From DT-110 sp964342305 (GTDB lineage: Bacteria > Bacteroidota > Bacteroidia > Chitinophagales > Saprospiraceae): a stretch of DNA of 64,000 nt. The translations under genes were made by a program, and so were the position numbers. The notes under the pieces were generated by a model. That model did no database searches, was not told the DNA's origin, and saw nothing but the letters and a program-made list of their open reading frames with translations. Of this stretch, positions 23,033 through 36,700 are shown piece by piece (positions within the stretch are counted from its first letter, which is position 1; each line of letters begins with the position of its first letter). The stretch covers positions 8,021-72,020 of the forward strand of contig CAYFGK010000014.1 of the NCBI GenBank assembly GCA_964342305.1, read 5' to 3'.

Positions 23033-24265
23033 TTAATATTTATCGGTCGAACTTGGCTGAGCTGCAGGCTGGTGCAGCCAGGCTTCCGGCCAATTGGATA
23101 GCCAGGGAGCAGCTACATCGACATTAGCAGGCGTGAGTGCCTCGGTAATGAACGATAAATACTGATCATTCACAAGTTGGTCATCGAACAATCTTTCGAT
23201 GATCTTCCGGCTACGTGTCCCCATCCGTGCGCGCTCCGCCTGTGGCAAATTGATCATTTTATCCATCCAATAAGTCAGGCTATCTACGTTTTTGGGCAGG
23301 CAAATGTACCCATTGTTGGTATGGTCGACCACATCACGGCAACCAGCATTATCAGTGGTGATCACCGGAATATGCATACTGCCGGCTTCCAGCAGTATGC
23401 GTGGAATCCCCTCCCGATAGTAGGTTGGCAGGACCACGCAATCCGTCGTGGACAGATCTTCTTTGATCTGGTCGGTACTTCCCAGGTAGCGTATTATGCC
23501 TTCAGCTTCCCATTGTCGGATCTCTTTTTCAGAAATGGCATTAGGGTAATCGGGTTGCAGGAAACCCAGCAGGTCGAAATGAACGTGAGGATACCGTTTT
23601 TTTAGGGTACGGGCCGCCTCCATAAAATCTTTTACTCCTTTTTCCAGGATTAGCCTTCCGGCAAAAAGGAATCGGAAAACCGGTGATGGTTTGCGGCCCT
23701 GGTCCGGGACAAAATAGCCGGTATCAACTCCTTCGCTGGGCAGGTAGGCGGCGCGGTCAGACCGGATTAATCTTTCTTCGACGAAGGTGCGGCGATCCTC
23801 TTCATTCAGGAACCAAATGGCCGTGCAGAAACGCAGGGATAACCGATAGAGGTTTTTTGCTACCATCGTTTTCCAGCTGCGCTGCGTGAATAGATATCCC
23901 ATGCCGGTAATTACGGCGAGGGAGGGTATTGCCATCCATGCGGCAGCGATAGATCCGTAAATGTTGGGTTTGATGGTATAGGTGATCAGCAGATCAGCCC
24001 GGTGTTTTCGCAGTAGGCGGACCAGTAACAAAATGACGGATAAGTCGCGAACCGGATTGGTGCCGTAGGGTTGGATGGAGATGGGTTGAAAGTGGGCACC
24101 GGCTTCTCTGACTCTATCTACGTAAGCATCTTCGGGAGCAATAACTACCACCCGATAACCCTTTTGCGAAAGCAAGCGAATCAAATTGAGCCTGAAATTG
24201 TAAATACTCCAACATGTATTGGCAAAAAGGACAATGGTGCCTGACCTACTCTGAGGAGATAACAT
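23033..24265 (-). CDS. GT4 family glycosyltransferase
   Basis: The 410-residue protein has a GT-B layout: N-terminal IVLFANTCWSIYNFRLNLI, RADLLITYTIKPNIYGSIAA, then a C-terminal donor domain with FLFAGRLILEKGVKDFMEAA, VVLPTYYREGIPRILLEAGSM and VDHTNNGYICLPKNVDSL. The E-x-x-x-x-x-x-E pattern of GT4 is present (REGIPRILLE). It resembles capsular glycosyltransferases that work on undecaprenyl-linked sugars. It opens the minus-strand glycan operon. A GC-GAAA-GC palindrome lies in the codons for LLSQKGY. Confidence 0.9.
   Translation of the reverse strand: MLSPQSRSGTIVLFANTCWSIYNFRLNLIRLLSQKGYRVVVIAPEDAYVDRVREAGAHFQPISIQPYGTNPVRDLSVILLLVRLLRKHRADLLITYTIKPNIYGSIAAAWMAIPSLAVITGMGYLFTQRSWKTMVAKNLYRLSLRFCTAIWFLNEEDRRTFVEERLIRSDRAAYLPSEGVDTGYFVPDQGRKPSPVFRFLFAGRLILEKGVKDFMEAARTLKKRYPHVHFDLLGFLQPDYPNAISEKEIRQWEAEGIIRYLGSTDQIKEDLSTTDCVVLPTYYREGIPRILLEAGSMHIPVITTDNAGCRDVVDHTNNGYICLPKNVDSLTYWMDKMINLPQAERARMGTRSRKIIERLFDDQLVNDQYLSFITEALTPANVDVAAPWLSNWPEAWLHQPAAQPSSTDKY
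24162..24175. repeat. Mini-hairpin palindrome, GC-GAAA-GC type
   Basis: TTTTGCGAAAGCAA lies inside the GT4 gene; the coding strand reads the TTTC loop. Confidence 0.55.
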
Positions 24266-24686
24266 AGCCGTGAAATTTGGGTGCCCATTGACAAGATCAA
24301 TGAGGGTGTTAGTAATTCACTAAAAAGTCAATAGCAAGAAACGTGCTGGACATTTGCTGGCAGGCAGATAGTGGCAGAAAACCTTCAGAAAATTAGTTGG
24401 CTAGTTCGATACGACCTGCAATATGTAAACAATGTTTTAATTCCCTGAACCTTTCCCGGAAAAAAAATTTAAGTTTTTTCGTATCGGAACATTTTGTATT
24501 TTACATGCGTAAACACTTCTACTGGCTTGCATATCAAACTCTAACTGCGTTCCGATACCCTGATAATCACAGGAAAATACCCCAAGCCATTCCCCTTTTT
24601 GTTGTATCCGATTGTACGTTTCTGGCCTGATAGTGGCCGGTGTGTTCGATACGTTACTTGATCCCTCTATAACGGATGTTACTGGG
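24266..24686. other. Gene-free divergent spacer
   Basis: About 420 bases between the divergent glycan operon and the giant T9SS gene hold no convincing reading frame. An A/T-rich stretch lies at 24455-24505. The glycan operon promoter must be here, but no clear TTTG/TAnnTTTG pair was found on the minus strand. Confidence 0.5.
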
Positions 24687-24717
24687 GTTGATCCACATGC
24701 CCAATACCTAACGTTTG
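24687..24717 (+). promoter_or_regulatory. Candidate Bacteroidota promoter of the giant T9SS gene
   Basis: GTTG at 24687-24690 and AACGTTTG at 24710-24717 are separated by exactly 19 bases. They match the TTTG-N19-TAnnTTTG consensus at all but one defined base in each box. Transcription would start about a dozen bases before the ATG at 24736. Confidence 0.4.
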
Positions 24718-24735
24718 CTCTAATTTCAAATCGAA

Positions 24736-27700
24736 ATGAGACACCTGAAATCGCCATGGCTCCATCTGGCCTTTCGCCTGTTTTTGGTAGCCATCTTCAC
24801 TCTTGGTATCGTTAGTTCCATCCAGTCCCAATCGCTGGAGGTGCTCAATGATCAGGATAATGACGCTTACCTGGATATCAGGTGGACGATCCCGCAATCC
24901 TGCCTTACCAACTCCATGGGCAATGCCTACGCTAATGGGGTATTCCTGGAATTGCTCGGCGATGGAGAACGAGTATACACGCAAATAATAGAGACCAAAC
25001 GTCCCGAAGATGTGGATGACCGTTTTCGGCACTACATCGGCCCTGACTCTTCTGTTACCTATACACTTAATCTTTACATCCAGGGGCCGGGTACTGCTTT
25101 GGAAGCAGGTTGTACCGGATTCACCGATTCCGGCGAGACTCTGCCCTTCCAGGCTCCAAGTGGTATTACGGCTTTGGGTGCCGATAATACCGATAAGGTA
25201 GAGTTGGAATGGACCAACAATTCTAAGTTGAGTTCCAATTTTGTCATTGTCAGAAAGGAAGGCAGCAAAGAGACCGTCGTAGATATCATTGCCGGGACCG
25301 ACTCCATCGGTTTGGTGATCGAATACGTTGATGATTTTTCATTTACCAATCCCAAATCCCTGAAAAACGGGATTGCTTACCAATATTGCATTCGCACCTC
25401 GAGCGATCTCGTTGACAGCTTATTTGCGGAGGATAATCATAATGTTTGTCTGGTCGATAGCGTTTCCACCTATGATATCGGACTTACAGCTACCGATAAT
25501 GCCTTTGTGGATAAGGTATCTCTCGCCTGGAATGATGTTTCTGACTATGCATCTCTCATCAATATTTTACGCGATGGTGCCCGGCTGACCACCCTGCCGG
25601 CGACGGCTACGTCCTTTGTGGATGTAAATCCGGTCTATGGTCTGGAGAGCGAATACGCAGTGGTTCTGATCGGTGAAGACGGACTCCGTTTTGTCCAGGA
25701 TCTGGACGGAGGAGGAGTGGACCCCATCGGGCATATTTCGGGATACGTGCGTACCTCCCAGGGAATCGGTATCCGGAATGTGAAAGTGGGCTACGAGGTG
25801 ACGGTTTTCGATTCGGTATATGTAGACTCTACGACCACGAATCGGGAAGGGTACTATTCCTTCGATCAACTGTTTTTTGGCCGCAGGGCCAATTTCCGTT
25901 TATACACCGAAGAAAAAGAGAATATCCGTTTCCCAACCTCGCCGCGATTTACCAGTTTATCGGATGATGATTTCAACGCGGAGAATGTCAATTTCCTGGC
26001 CGATTTCGTTGAGCAAGATCTGCCCAGACCAGTAGTTATTGACACGGTGATCGGTGGCACAGGTATTGATTCCGTATACTTCGATATTTCCTATGCTCCG
26101 GATTCCTTCCGAACCACTTATTTCCAACTCTACCGGGAGGGTAATCTGGTTGCTATTGCCAATGATCGCGACGGACAAATAATGCGGATGAGTGACCTGG
26201 GGGGTAATCCCCGGGAATTCTACCGGTATAATGTATTCGCCTACCGCATCAATGGTGATTCCACGGCCACAGATCTGGCCTCCGCCACCATTCAGTATCC
26301 CGATGTGGAAGATCCGGTCAATGTTTCAACCACAACCAGTTTCAGCACCTCCACCATGGGAGCCGTAACGCTTGAGTGGGAACACAATTCGACCAATTTT
26401 GCCGGGTTTGTGATATACCGGGATTCCGTGGAGATCAAGACCATTCGGGATACCTCCATTCGGCACTACACTGATTTCGAAGGGAGCCCGGGCGAAGTAT
26501 ATCGCTATGGTGTCAGTGCCTTTCGAAGTATCGGCGGGGAAGCCATGGAGTCCGATATCATTGAAGAGATCAATGTTGCCTATCCTTCTTTTCCACAGGT
26601 AACCGGCCTGTCGGCAACACCGGTCGCATCGGCAAATGCAATGGATCTGACCTGGAGCCTGGGTGCAGGTGCTATGGATGATAATTATACTGGATTTATT
26701 ATTTACCGGGATGCCGTTGAAATAGGTAGGGTCCTGAAAGGAGCCCCGCTGATTTTTCGCGACCAGTGGGGCGTCCCGGGCAGCAATCCATATTACGAAG
26801 TTGCTCCCTTTGTGGAGAACATTGATTCGGTTTTTGTCGGGAGCAGCGAGGATGAGTCAGGTACTTATCCCAATTTAGCTGCACCCACCGGTTTTGCTGC
26901 TGTCGGAGGTTCCGGTTCGATTGCGTTCTCCTGGAATGACCTGTACAATATATCCCAGTACACGAATTTCCATGGGTTTATTCTCCGCTACGACGGCAAC
27001 ACCGTCGTTCTGGAGCCGGGAGCTACGGAACTAACTATTTACCCGCTTACTGATGCTACCATTAATGCATCTCTGACTGCGTTCCGTATGATTGATGGTA
27101 CCTTGTACGAGTCTACCCAGGTGACCACTTCGGCAAATGCTACCATCACGATTCCTTCGGCCCTGGAAAAACCGGGGAACCTTTCCGTTTCTACTAATAT
27201 TCCTACCCACATCGCCCTTACCTGGACCTATCCGGAATATAAATTTTCCACGTTTATCATTCGCAGGGACGGCGTACCAATTGATACCGTTCCCAAAGGT
27301 GCTTTAGGGTATTACGACTACGATACGGAAGTTGGTGAAACCCACGAGTACAGTGTGCAGGCCCGCTATGAAGAATCGGGAATGCCTACCCTGTTATCCC
27401 AAGAGATAAAAGGATATGGAGTTCGTCGTAATCAGGCGCGTATTCTGGGACATTTGACTCACGAAAATGGAGATCTGGCCGAATTACAGCACCTGGAAGT
27501 GACCCTTAATAATGGTGATACGGTTTTAGCCCGGACCTATACCGATCCGGGAGGTTTTTTCCGGTTTGAAGAGCTCCCGGAACCTGACCGACAAAATGAG
27601 TTACAGGTTATTGTCAATCAGACTAATAAATCTATTTCATTAGCACAGGATACCTTCCCGATCAATAATACTCCTTACCTGGAAAGGGATACCATGCTAT

Positions 27701-30700
27701 TGGTACTGGATACGTTTCTGATAAGCGATTTCCCACCTCGGCCGTTACGCGATAGCATTGCCCAAATAATCAGCCTTACGGCCCAGCCCTTTGATGAATT
27801 CAATGGGGTTTATTTGAGTTGGACCCTAAACGATGGGTTATACGACCGGGTCGAGATACTGCGTGGCCTGAATGAGATCGGTTTTATCGAGGACGGAGAA
27901 CCTGCTTTCTTCCTTGATACGACTGCAGTGCCCGGTTTCGGTTATACCTATATCCTGAAACCGGTGTACGATATTGATGAGAACAACCGGATTGATGGAG
28001 AAAGCCAAAGCATTACCATTACCCATAACCCTTATCCAACGGTTGAGAACCTGACGGCTTCCTTTGGCTATTTTGGAGCGGATAACGCAGTGGGCTTAAA
28101 CTGGAGTTTTCCCCGCCTAAGCGATGTGGATTTCTACCAAATTTCCCGTAATGATGAAGTGATTGGCCTGGTAGAAGCGGATAAAGAATCCCGGTATGAG
28201 GACAAAGATGGTAAACCGACCTCTGCCTACGTATATCAAATCAGAGCCTTCAAGCAACGCGGTACTCGCCTCATACAATCCGAACCGGTGGAGGTGCGGT
28301 TAAATTATCCGGCCATTGCTGATCCCGTAAATTTATCTGTTGTCTCGGTACCCGATACGAATGGTGTTCGGATTGCATGGGAGTATATTGGTGAATATGT
28401 GGATGCATTCCGGGTGTTCCGTGATGATGAACTCCTAAGCGTGATCAGCGCCGATAGCGCCTATTTGTACTACGATTTCTTTGGCATTCCCGAACAAGAT
28501 CACGAATACCGGGTGGTGGCTGTACGGGCCGACGGAGATATGAATTATCAATCCGTAGGTGCTTTGGGAATCGAGACTTTCCCGCCTCTATTACCGGTTC
28601 AGAACCCAACCATTCAGGCACAGGCAGATGATGGGAATATCCGGCTTACCTTCACCTACGATGATTTGGTGGTTGACTCCTTTGAGATCCGTTATAACCT
28701 GACGGTCGCACCTGCTATTGATACCACCTTTATCATTGGGCTTTCTATTGAGGATCTCGATGAGGATGGATTCCTCGAATATATCGATGAACTCACCCCC
28801 AATGGGTACGCACAGACATACTCCATCTATACAGTTGCCAACCGGGACGGTATGAGGTACTTATCAGTGCCTGTTGTACAATCGAGCACCGTACCGGAAA
28901 CCCCGACTCCGCAAAACTTTACGGCCACGGATGGGACCTACGACAACCTGATTCGACTTACCTGGGCCTTAAATTTTGAAGCAACAGTCGATTACCTGGA
29001 ATTGACCATTGACGGTGGCTCCACCATCATTCTCGATGGAGGTATACGCGAGTATAACCATATTATCAATCAACAGGAGGCCGGGGTAACCAGCCACTCG
29101 TACTCGTTGCGGGCGGTAAGAGAGGTTTACGGGACTACTTTCCCCTCGACCACCGTTTCCGAGACGGGGTATGCGGGGATAGACCAGCGGCCGGGTGGCG
29201 CCTATAATGTATCTGCATTATCGGAATTAGGGTATTCCGTGTCGATGAGTGGTACCAGTGCACTGGCTGGTGCACCAAATTCTTACGGCGGTAACGGAGC
29301 GGTTGTCCGGTTCAATTATGATGGTACCCGCTGGACGGACGCCGGAATCACAACCAAGCCCGGATCAGCATCAGGGAACTTCGGTACAGATATAGATATC
29401 CTGGAGAATATTGCCATGGTTGGTGCACCCGGGGCTGGTGGTTTCAGCGAAACGGGCTCCGTCGTAGTGTACAATTATTCTGGAGGAAGCCTGTCCAGTG
29501 CGAATACAGTTCCCTTCTCCAGTGTTGCCCTGTCTTCGGGAGGAGGTGTGTTCTATGATTACAGCAGTGTAGAATACGGGAAGAGTGTGGCGCTCGCCAA
29601 ATCCTCTACTGGATTTTTTACGGGGTATTCTCCGGGTCGAGGTACTCGAAAGACTACTCAGTCCAACGGAAGTATGTCTACCGGCACCTTTTATGAGGTC
29701 TATGCGCTGCGATCAAGTGGAACGAACAGCAGTTTCTATTTAGGGTCCAGAGAAAGCGGTGGGGAACAGATTTTCTCCACTTCCGGTAGTGGGGACTACG
29801 TGGCCTTCGGTAAATCCAATAAGGTCGATATTTTCAAAAAAGATACACCCGGGGGTATTTCAAATACGGCTTTAGTCACCCTTTCGGGAACGGGCAATTT
29901 TGGTCGGGAAGTTTTTATGACCAATAAGTTTCTGGTGGTAGGTGCACCGGCTGAAAACCGGGTCTTTGTGTACGTACGTGATGGGGATGAATTTAATGAG
30001 ATAAAGGTGCTTTCCATACCAGAGATAGCCGGGGTGTCCTCCTCCGGTGCCAACTTCGGATTTTCGGTTTCCATCAACAACAACTACCTGCTCGTCGGTG
30101 CCCCCTACCATGCGAGTCCTTCTGCCGTTACCACCAATCAGGGGGCTGTATTTGTGTACGAGGTGGCGGGTGAAGCCATTAATTATATTACCTTCATTTC
30201 GAATCCTGATCTCACCAGTTCAGCGAAATTATTCGGATACGATGTTACCGGTACGGAAGATCAGTTCATGATCGGTGCACCTATTCTGGGAGGGCAGGGG
30301 AGTGTGTACTTTTACAGTTCCGACCTCAGCGAATTATGGGGCGATAAAATTACCAACCTGCGGGCGTCCGACGGATTGCTTCCGGGGCGGGTACAGGTTT
30401 CGTGGGACTTCAATGGCAGTGCTGCTGCCCTCGATGGATTCAAAGTATATCGGGATGATGTCCTGATCGGGGAAACCGGAAAGTTTGCCACTACCTTCTT
30501 CGATAGTGACGGTATCCCCGGCAAGGAATACGTATACACGGTGCGCCCCTTCGTAGGCGAGGAAATTTCCAATGGCAAGGCCGATGTGGGATATGGATTA
30601 CCCAATGGCCTCATTGAGGGTGATGTGGTCACCCTCACGGGAAATGCCCCCGTACGCGACGTTATCGTGGAAGCCACTGCGGTAGTGGATGGCCAGAAGT

Positions 30701-33700
30701 ATACCTACCGGGATACCACCGATGGAAACGGGCATTTCTTTATGTCCGAAATATTCTATTCTAATATACAAGCGGAATATACCGTAACGGTGTCTTTTGA
30801 AGACCATGTATTTCTGGAGGATACTAAAACCGTTCAGTTATCACGGGACGATAATAAGGAGTCGAGCCTGTTCTTCTTTGATCAGACCGCTTACGTCATT
30901 CAGGGAAATATCGCCTACCAGGACGTGAAATGCGGATTGGACAGTATCAAGGTTTCCGCAATCTCCCGGTTCACGGGAGGACGCACCACCCGTAAAGAGG
31001 CCTACAGTGATGAAAATGGCGATTACAGCCTGGTCGTAGATCCTGCTTTAGAGGATCTGTTAGAAATCAGGGTGGAAATCCAGTCCATGTCAGTCAGCCA
31101 GAATCTCGATTCTGGTGATCAGGATACCATTCGTCATGAATTTGCCGCGGATGGGCAAACCTTATTCACGGATCTGGACAACTTCGAGCAATTGAATATC
31201 CTGAACTTCAGGGATACACTTACCTACGAAGCAGAATTCCTGGTGACCACCGTTTGCGGAGGACCAGCTTCCAATGGTAATTTCATTATCGAAGTGAGTA
31301 CGAAGGATGGCTGCTACAATGAACGCTTCACCACTACTACCGGTGGAGTTGCTAAAGCCAAACTGCCGCCACTAGATGACCTCAATATTCTGGTTAAGGA
31401 TGTTCAGCAAAATAACATCCTCAACCTGCTGATAGTGGACTATCTGAAGTATCGCCCCGATACACTCAACCTGCGTAGGGTCCATGTGCAAAATGCTAAT
31501 GATGACCTGACGGAGGTACAGATTGGTAATTTGATTGACCGAAATCTGGTATACCACCGTCCGGCAAATATCAGTTTACAGACTCCCTTCGGAGAATACC
31601 TGTGCGATGCCCCGGATGTGGGGATTATCCGCCGGGATGATCTCGACGATGAAGTGAACCTCAGCTTCAATGTGACGGAGTTGTTTGATGGATTATCCTG
31701 TCCGGTTCAGGAAGGATACCTGATCATTAATAATTCCGCCGCCAAAGAGAATACGAAAGACACCCTGGAATACAGTGAAGTATTGCAAGGGTTCCCCACC
31801 CATATTTTTGAGCCGGGTGAGCCTAATCTGGTCGCTCCATTCCGTCGGGGTATTAATGTAAAATACTACTCCAAGATCGGGGATTTACTGGGCGAGGTGA
31901 TATTCCCGGTTGTGATCGAAGGTAGTTCCTCGCTTCCGGGAGCTGATATTATTGTCGATATCTCCGATTCCGACGGACAACTCAAATTACCGTATATGAT
32001 CCTGAGGGATCCTCCGGGTGACGGAAGTTTCTCCACCATTGAAGAGGGTACAACCATTACCAAAACCTACCGTTCGTCAGAGTCTTCGAGTTTCGGGGGC
32101 GGTGTGTTGGCCAGCTTCCAGGGAGCTATCGTAAGTGTTGGTGCCTTTGCCGACGTTAGTATCAAAGGTGGTACCGGCAGTGTGGATGCTCGCGAGTTTT
32201 CACTGGAATCGACACTTACCGAATCTATAAGTACCTCCAATACCTCTGATTTCATTGGGGAAAACTCGGACGTAATTGTCGGGGTGGGATCAGCTACGGC
32301 CTATACTATCAATGAGAGTATTGTCTATGACCCATCCGTATGTTCGCTTAGCAAGGTGCAGAATTTCGCCTTGAGTCCGGGAACTATTAAAACCCAATGG
32401 TCATACACCGTTGGTCAGATCAAGGATATCGTAAGTCAACTAACGGTTGATACGACTGATTACCTTACGGGGGCCAAGGTGTTGTATAATGGTACCCAAC
32501 CACTCACTCCGAGTGAAGCAGTTGGTCAGACACGGGCACGTCTCGAAAACTGGAAAGAGGTCCTTTCCTACCACAAAGAAAAAACGGTTCCCTACTTCGC
32601 CTTCTGTTCAGAAGATTACGATGAAGCAGAACTCTTCGAAGAACGGGTGCGCGACGGTTATTATGAATTGGTTCGTAAATGCGCAGACAGCAGATGTAAC
32701 TCTTACGTCTACGAAGTAGAACGTCGCTTTGATGAATCCGATAATAAATCCAGTATTCTGGAAGTTGTTCTCGGTAACCAGGAAAGTGGATTAACCGATG
32801 AACAGGAAAGCATCCTGGAAATGGATATTCCCAGTTCCTTTACCGAACGGGTCACAAAAGCGACACAAGCCAGAAATGGATTTTGTGCGACCATCGGTAC
32901 TTCGCCGGGTGCTTCATTTGAATTGAATTCATCGGTTGATTGGACAGATAATCTGGTTGGTCAGTACGAGGTGGCAGTGTCTAAAGTCGCGTATTGGCTG
33001 GATTCCCTGCAGTATAGTAATAATCAGGTAAATTCAGAGGTCAGTGACCTGAACGAAAGTTCCCCGGGATACTTGAGCCAGGTGAAAAATTACACCTTCT
33101 CTGCCGGGGTGGATATTGAGGTATCCGAATCGGTGACAAAATCACAGAGCAGCTCCTACACACAGACCTCTTATTTCAACTTCGACCTGAGTGCCGGTTT
33201 TTACTTCAAATCAGAGATCGGTATCGGTGGTGGCCTGGCAGGTCCCTTCTCCAAGATTGCTGAAAATGAAGGAAAACTTGGTGGTCAAATCGAATTAGCG
33301 TTGAATACGGAAGACGAGAAAACCTTCCAGGAGGAGGTGAACACCAATATCACCTACGTATTGTCAGATGATGATCCGGGTGATCAGTTTAGTGTAACGG
33401 TTTTCAAGCCGGTCCAAACGGGTCATTCACCGTACTTCCAGCTATTGGGCGGACGCAGTTCATGCCCGCCGGAAGCAGGTACCATTTATCGGGATCGATA
33501 CGAAATAGCCATCTTTGATACGGCCACCCAGGCGGCCTTCAATGAGTTTAGTTTTGAGAACCTGGATCCGGGTACTCCCGCGACCTTCTATTTGCAGATC
33601 ACCAACCTGAATCCATTCGGGGAAGCCCGTGATATATACCTGTATGTCGATGCCTCCACCAATGAAAACGGTGCGGTCATCGAATCCTCTGGTCAGAAAC

Positions 33701-36700
33701 TGACCGGTGGTAACCAGGGTGGTGGTATTACCCTGACTTATCTGGGAGCTAACCAGCCTTTGTTACTGCCCATTTCTGTTACCAGGTCTCCAAATAATTT
33801 CCAATTCGAGGATATCGACTTTATCATCCGACCCTCCTGTACGGATGGGGATCTGTTCGTCAGTATTCCACGTGACGGTTCCATTGCCCCGGATACGGTG
33901 AGTGCCAGTTTCGTCTTTGAATCACCCTGTACAGATATTAAGCTGGTCGGGCCCGATGATGATTGGCTGATTACCCGGCGTAATCCCTTTATCAATGGGG
34001 ACCGCGAAGATCTGGTGGTTGAATTGATCGATTATGATCCGGATAACGCAGTATTGGAAGAAATCGTTTTACAATCCCGCCAGATCGGCACCGGCGCCGG
34101 CTGGAATGATGTATCAGCTCTGGAGATCAATATTCCGGACAATCCGGTCAGGGGTTATCAGTATCCCATGTCTAAAGACTCCCTCGTGATCTATAATGCT
34201 CTGAACTTTGCAGTGGATCAGGTGCCAAAATTATTCTTCACCTGGGATATCACGGAGGATTTTATCGGGGATGATGTGAACTATCCCGACGGAACCTACG
34301 AGATTAGGGCCGTAGCCAAATGTGGTACCACCGGCGAAGTATTCTCTGAGTCAAGTCGGGGTCGGATTATCCGAAATTCCGGGGGGGTATTTGCGCAGCT
34401 GGAGCCTTCCGACCAATTGTATACTCTGGGCGATGAGATTTCGGCAGTGATCAGTAAGGAGATCAACTGTAACGACGTAAATGACGAGACCAATATCGTC
34501 GAAGTTTTCCGTAAAAGTGATTCACTTGCGGTGCCGGGTACAGTTGCTTGTTTCCCGAACCTGGATAAATTGATCTTCCAGCCTACTGACATCTCAGCCT
34601 TTGACGGAGATACACTGGTCTTTAAGCTCAAGGCTATCAAAGATGAGAATGGAATTATCTACCCCGATTCCTTCCAGACCGAATTCCTGGTATTGACGCG
34701 TGACCTGTTCGTAGAAGACACCGAATTCTCTGCGGAGGTATACAAGGGAACGACCCTGAGGTTACAGACGCGTGCGTTTGCTAACAGCATGGCACCGGTA
34801 CCCTTTGAAGTGGATGTACATGGGGAATCGTGGGTCACCGTAACACCACAATCCAGCAGTGTACTACCTGGTTCGGATGGACGCATTTTAGAGCTGGCTT
34901 TATCCACCGATAATTTGTCGCTGGGTGATACGACGGCCACCATCACCGTCCGGTCTACCTCGGGTACACCGTCTACCAATACCATTGTCATCAACCTCCG
35001 GGTTTTGGCGAAAGCCCCATACTGGGAACTCGATCCCTCCCAGTATACCCAATCTATGGCCATGAATCTCAACTACGAGTTCATTTCGCTTCCTGGCATC
35101 ATTTCCCAGGATACCATGGACCAGATCAGTGTCTGGATCGACGAAGAGATCAGAGGTGTATCGCCGATTTTGGTCTCTTCCAATGGTGCCTACGCGACCT
35201 TTAATCTGGTCTATGGAGATCCGGCAGATGTGGGTAAAGAACTGGAATTCCGCATTTGGGATGCCTCCGCCGGGCGGGAATACAACGGATATCCCACGGT
35301 CGGTGATACGATTCGATTTGATCCGAATGTGACGCTGGGAACCTTCCTTAATCCGGAAATAGTATACGTTAATAAATCCCGTGACCGGGCCCGGTACATT
35401 CCGCTGAACGGAAATGGCTCATGGACGCTCTTCTCGATCAATAGTGAGGAAACAGATATGCGCACCGATCAGATCCTGCGATCCCTCACAATGGCTCAGG
35501 AAGGTGACCTGATCAAAACGAGGACCCAATCTGCTATATACACCGAGGGCGCTGGTTGGCTGGCTAATTCAGGACCCTCCGGCCTGGATACCATTGAAGT
35601 AGAAGATGGATTCCAGATCTATCTGCAGGGGCCGGATGATACCCTCCGGGTTACGGGAGCGAATGCCGCGTACGGCATCATTCCTCTGCGGGCAGGTTGG
35701 AACCTGATCGGCTATCCTTTACAAACAGCCCGTCCGATTAACGATGTGCTGCAGATTACCAACATATCCCAGGGCGATAATATCCGTACGGTCGCTCAGG
35801 ATGGTGCCTTTAGCAACATGGTAGCCTTTTACGATAACATAGGCAGCGGACTGGAATGGGTGGGCTTGCCGGCAGTTGGTATGGATGTATTACGACCATT
35901 CTTCGCCTATCAGGTATTCCTTCAGAACGATGGTACCCTACTATATCCAGGAGCAACACTGCCACCACCCCAACCACTGTCGGGTAATGCGAGCCTGCGC
36001 TCGGGCCAGTCACCCAGTGTAATGGATCCCGAAACCTGGGTAGTGGAAACGGAAAAATACCCCACTAATATGGTCATTACCGGACTTTTGGAGGTGGACG
36101 GCAGTTATTCCATGGATCCTGACGACCGCATCGCCGCCTTCGTTAATGGCACTTGCCGCGGCGTTTCTCCCCTGTACGAGGTGGATGGTATGGACCCACG
36201 AATGGCTACCTTGTTCGTTTACGGGTTCGGGGCCAACGATACGATTGATATCGTGATATACGATGCCAGTGAAAACGAGGTCTACTACCACGACAAGGAT
36301 CTGGTGTTCTCTACCAATGATATTATCGGAACCTTTGGTAACCCTTACGTCTTTAAGCCCGTGACCAAGCGTGTGGATTACGCACTGCATTCCCCGCTTT
36401 GTACCACTGATTCCACCGGGTTAGCAGTGATTGAAGAGGTGAAAGGCATGAAAGCACCTTATTCCGTACGCTGGAGTACCGGTGAGGAAGGCCCCAGACT
36501 GGAAGGTGTTCTGGCCGGAAATTATGCCCTGACCATTACCGATGCCCGGGGCCTGGAGCTGACTGATGAGGTGGAACTGGATCCACAAAATGTGACCATT
36601 ACCCCACCGGTCATCCAGCAGGGAAGAGTTCAGGCGGTTTGTTTTGGCAATGACCTGCAACTTCGTATTGATTCGACCCAGCCCCCCGGGGCTACATACC

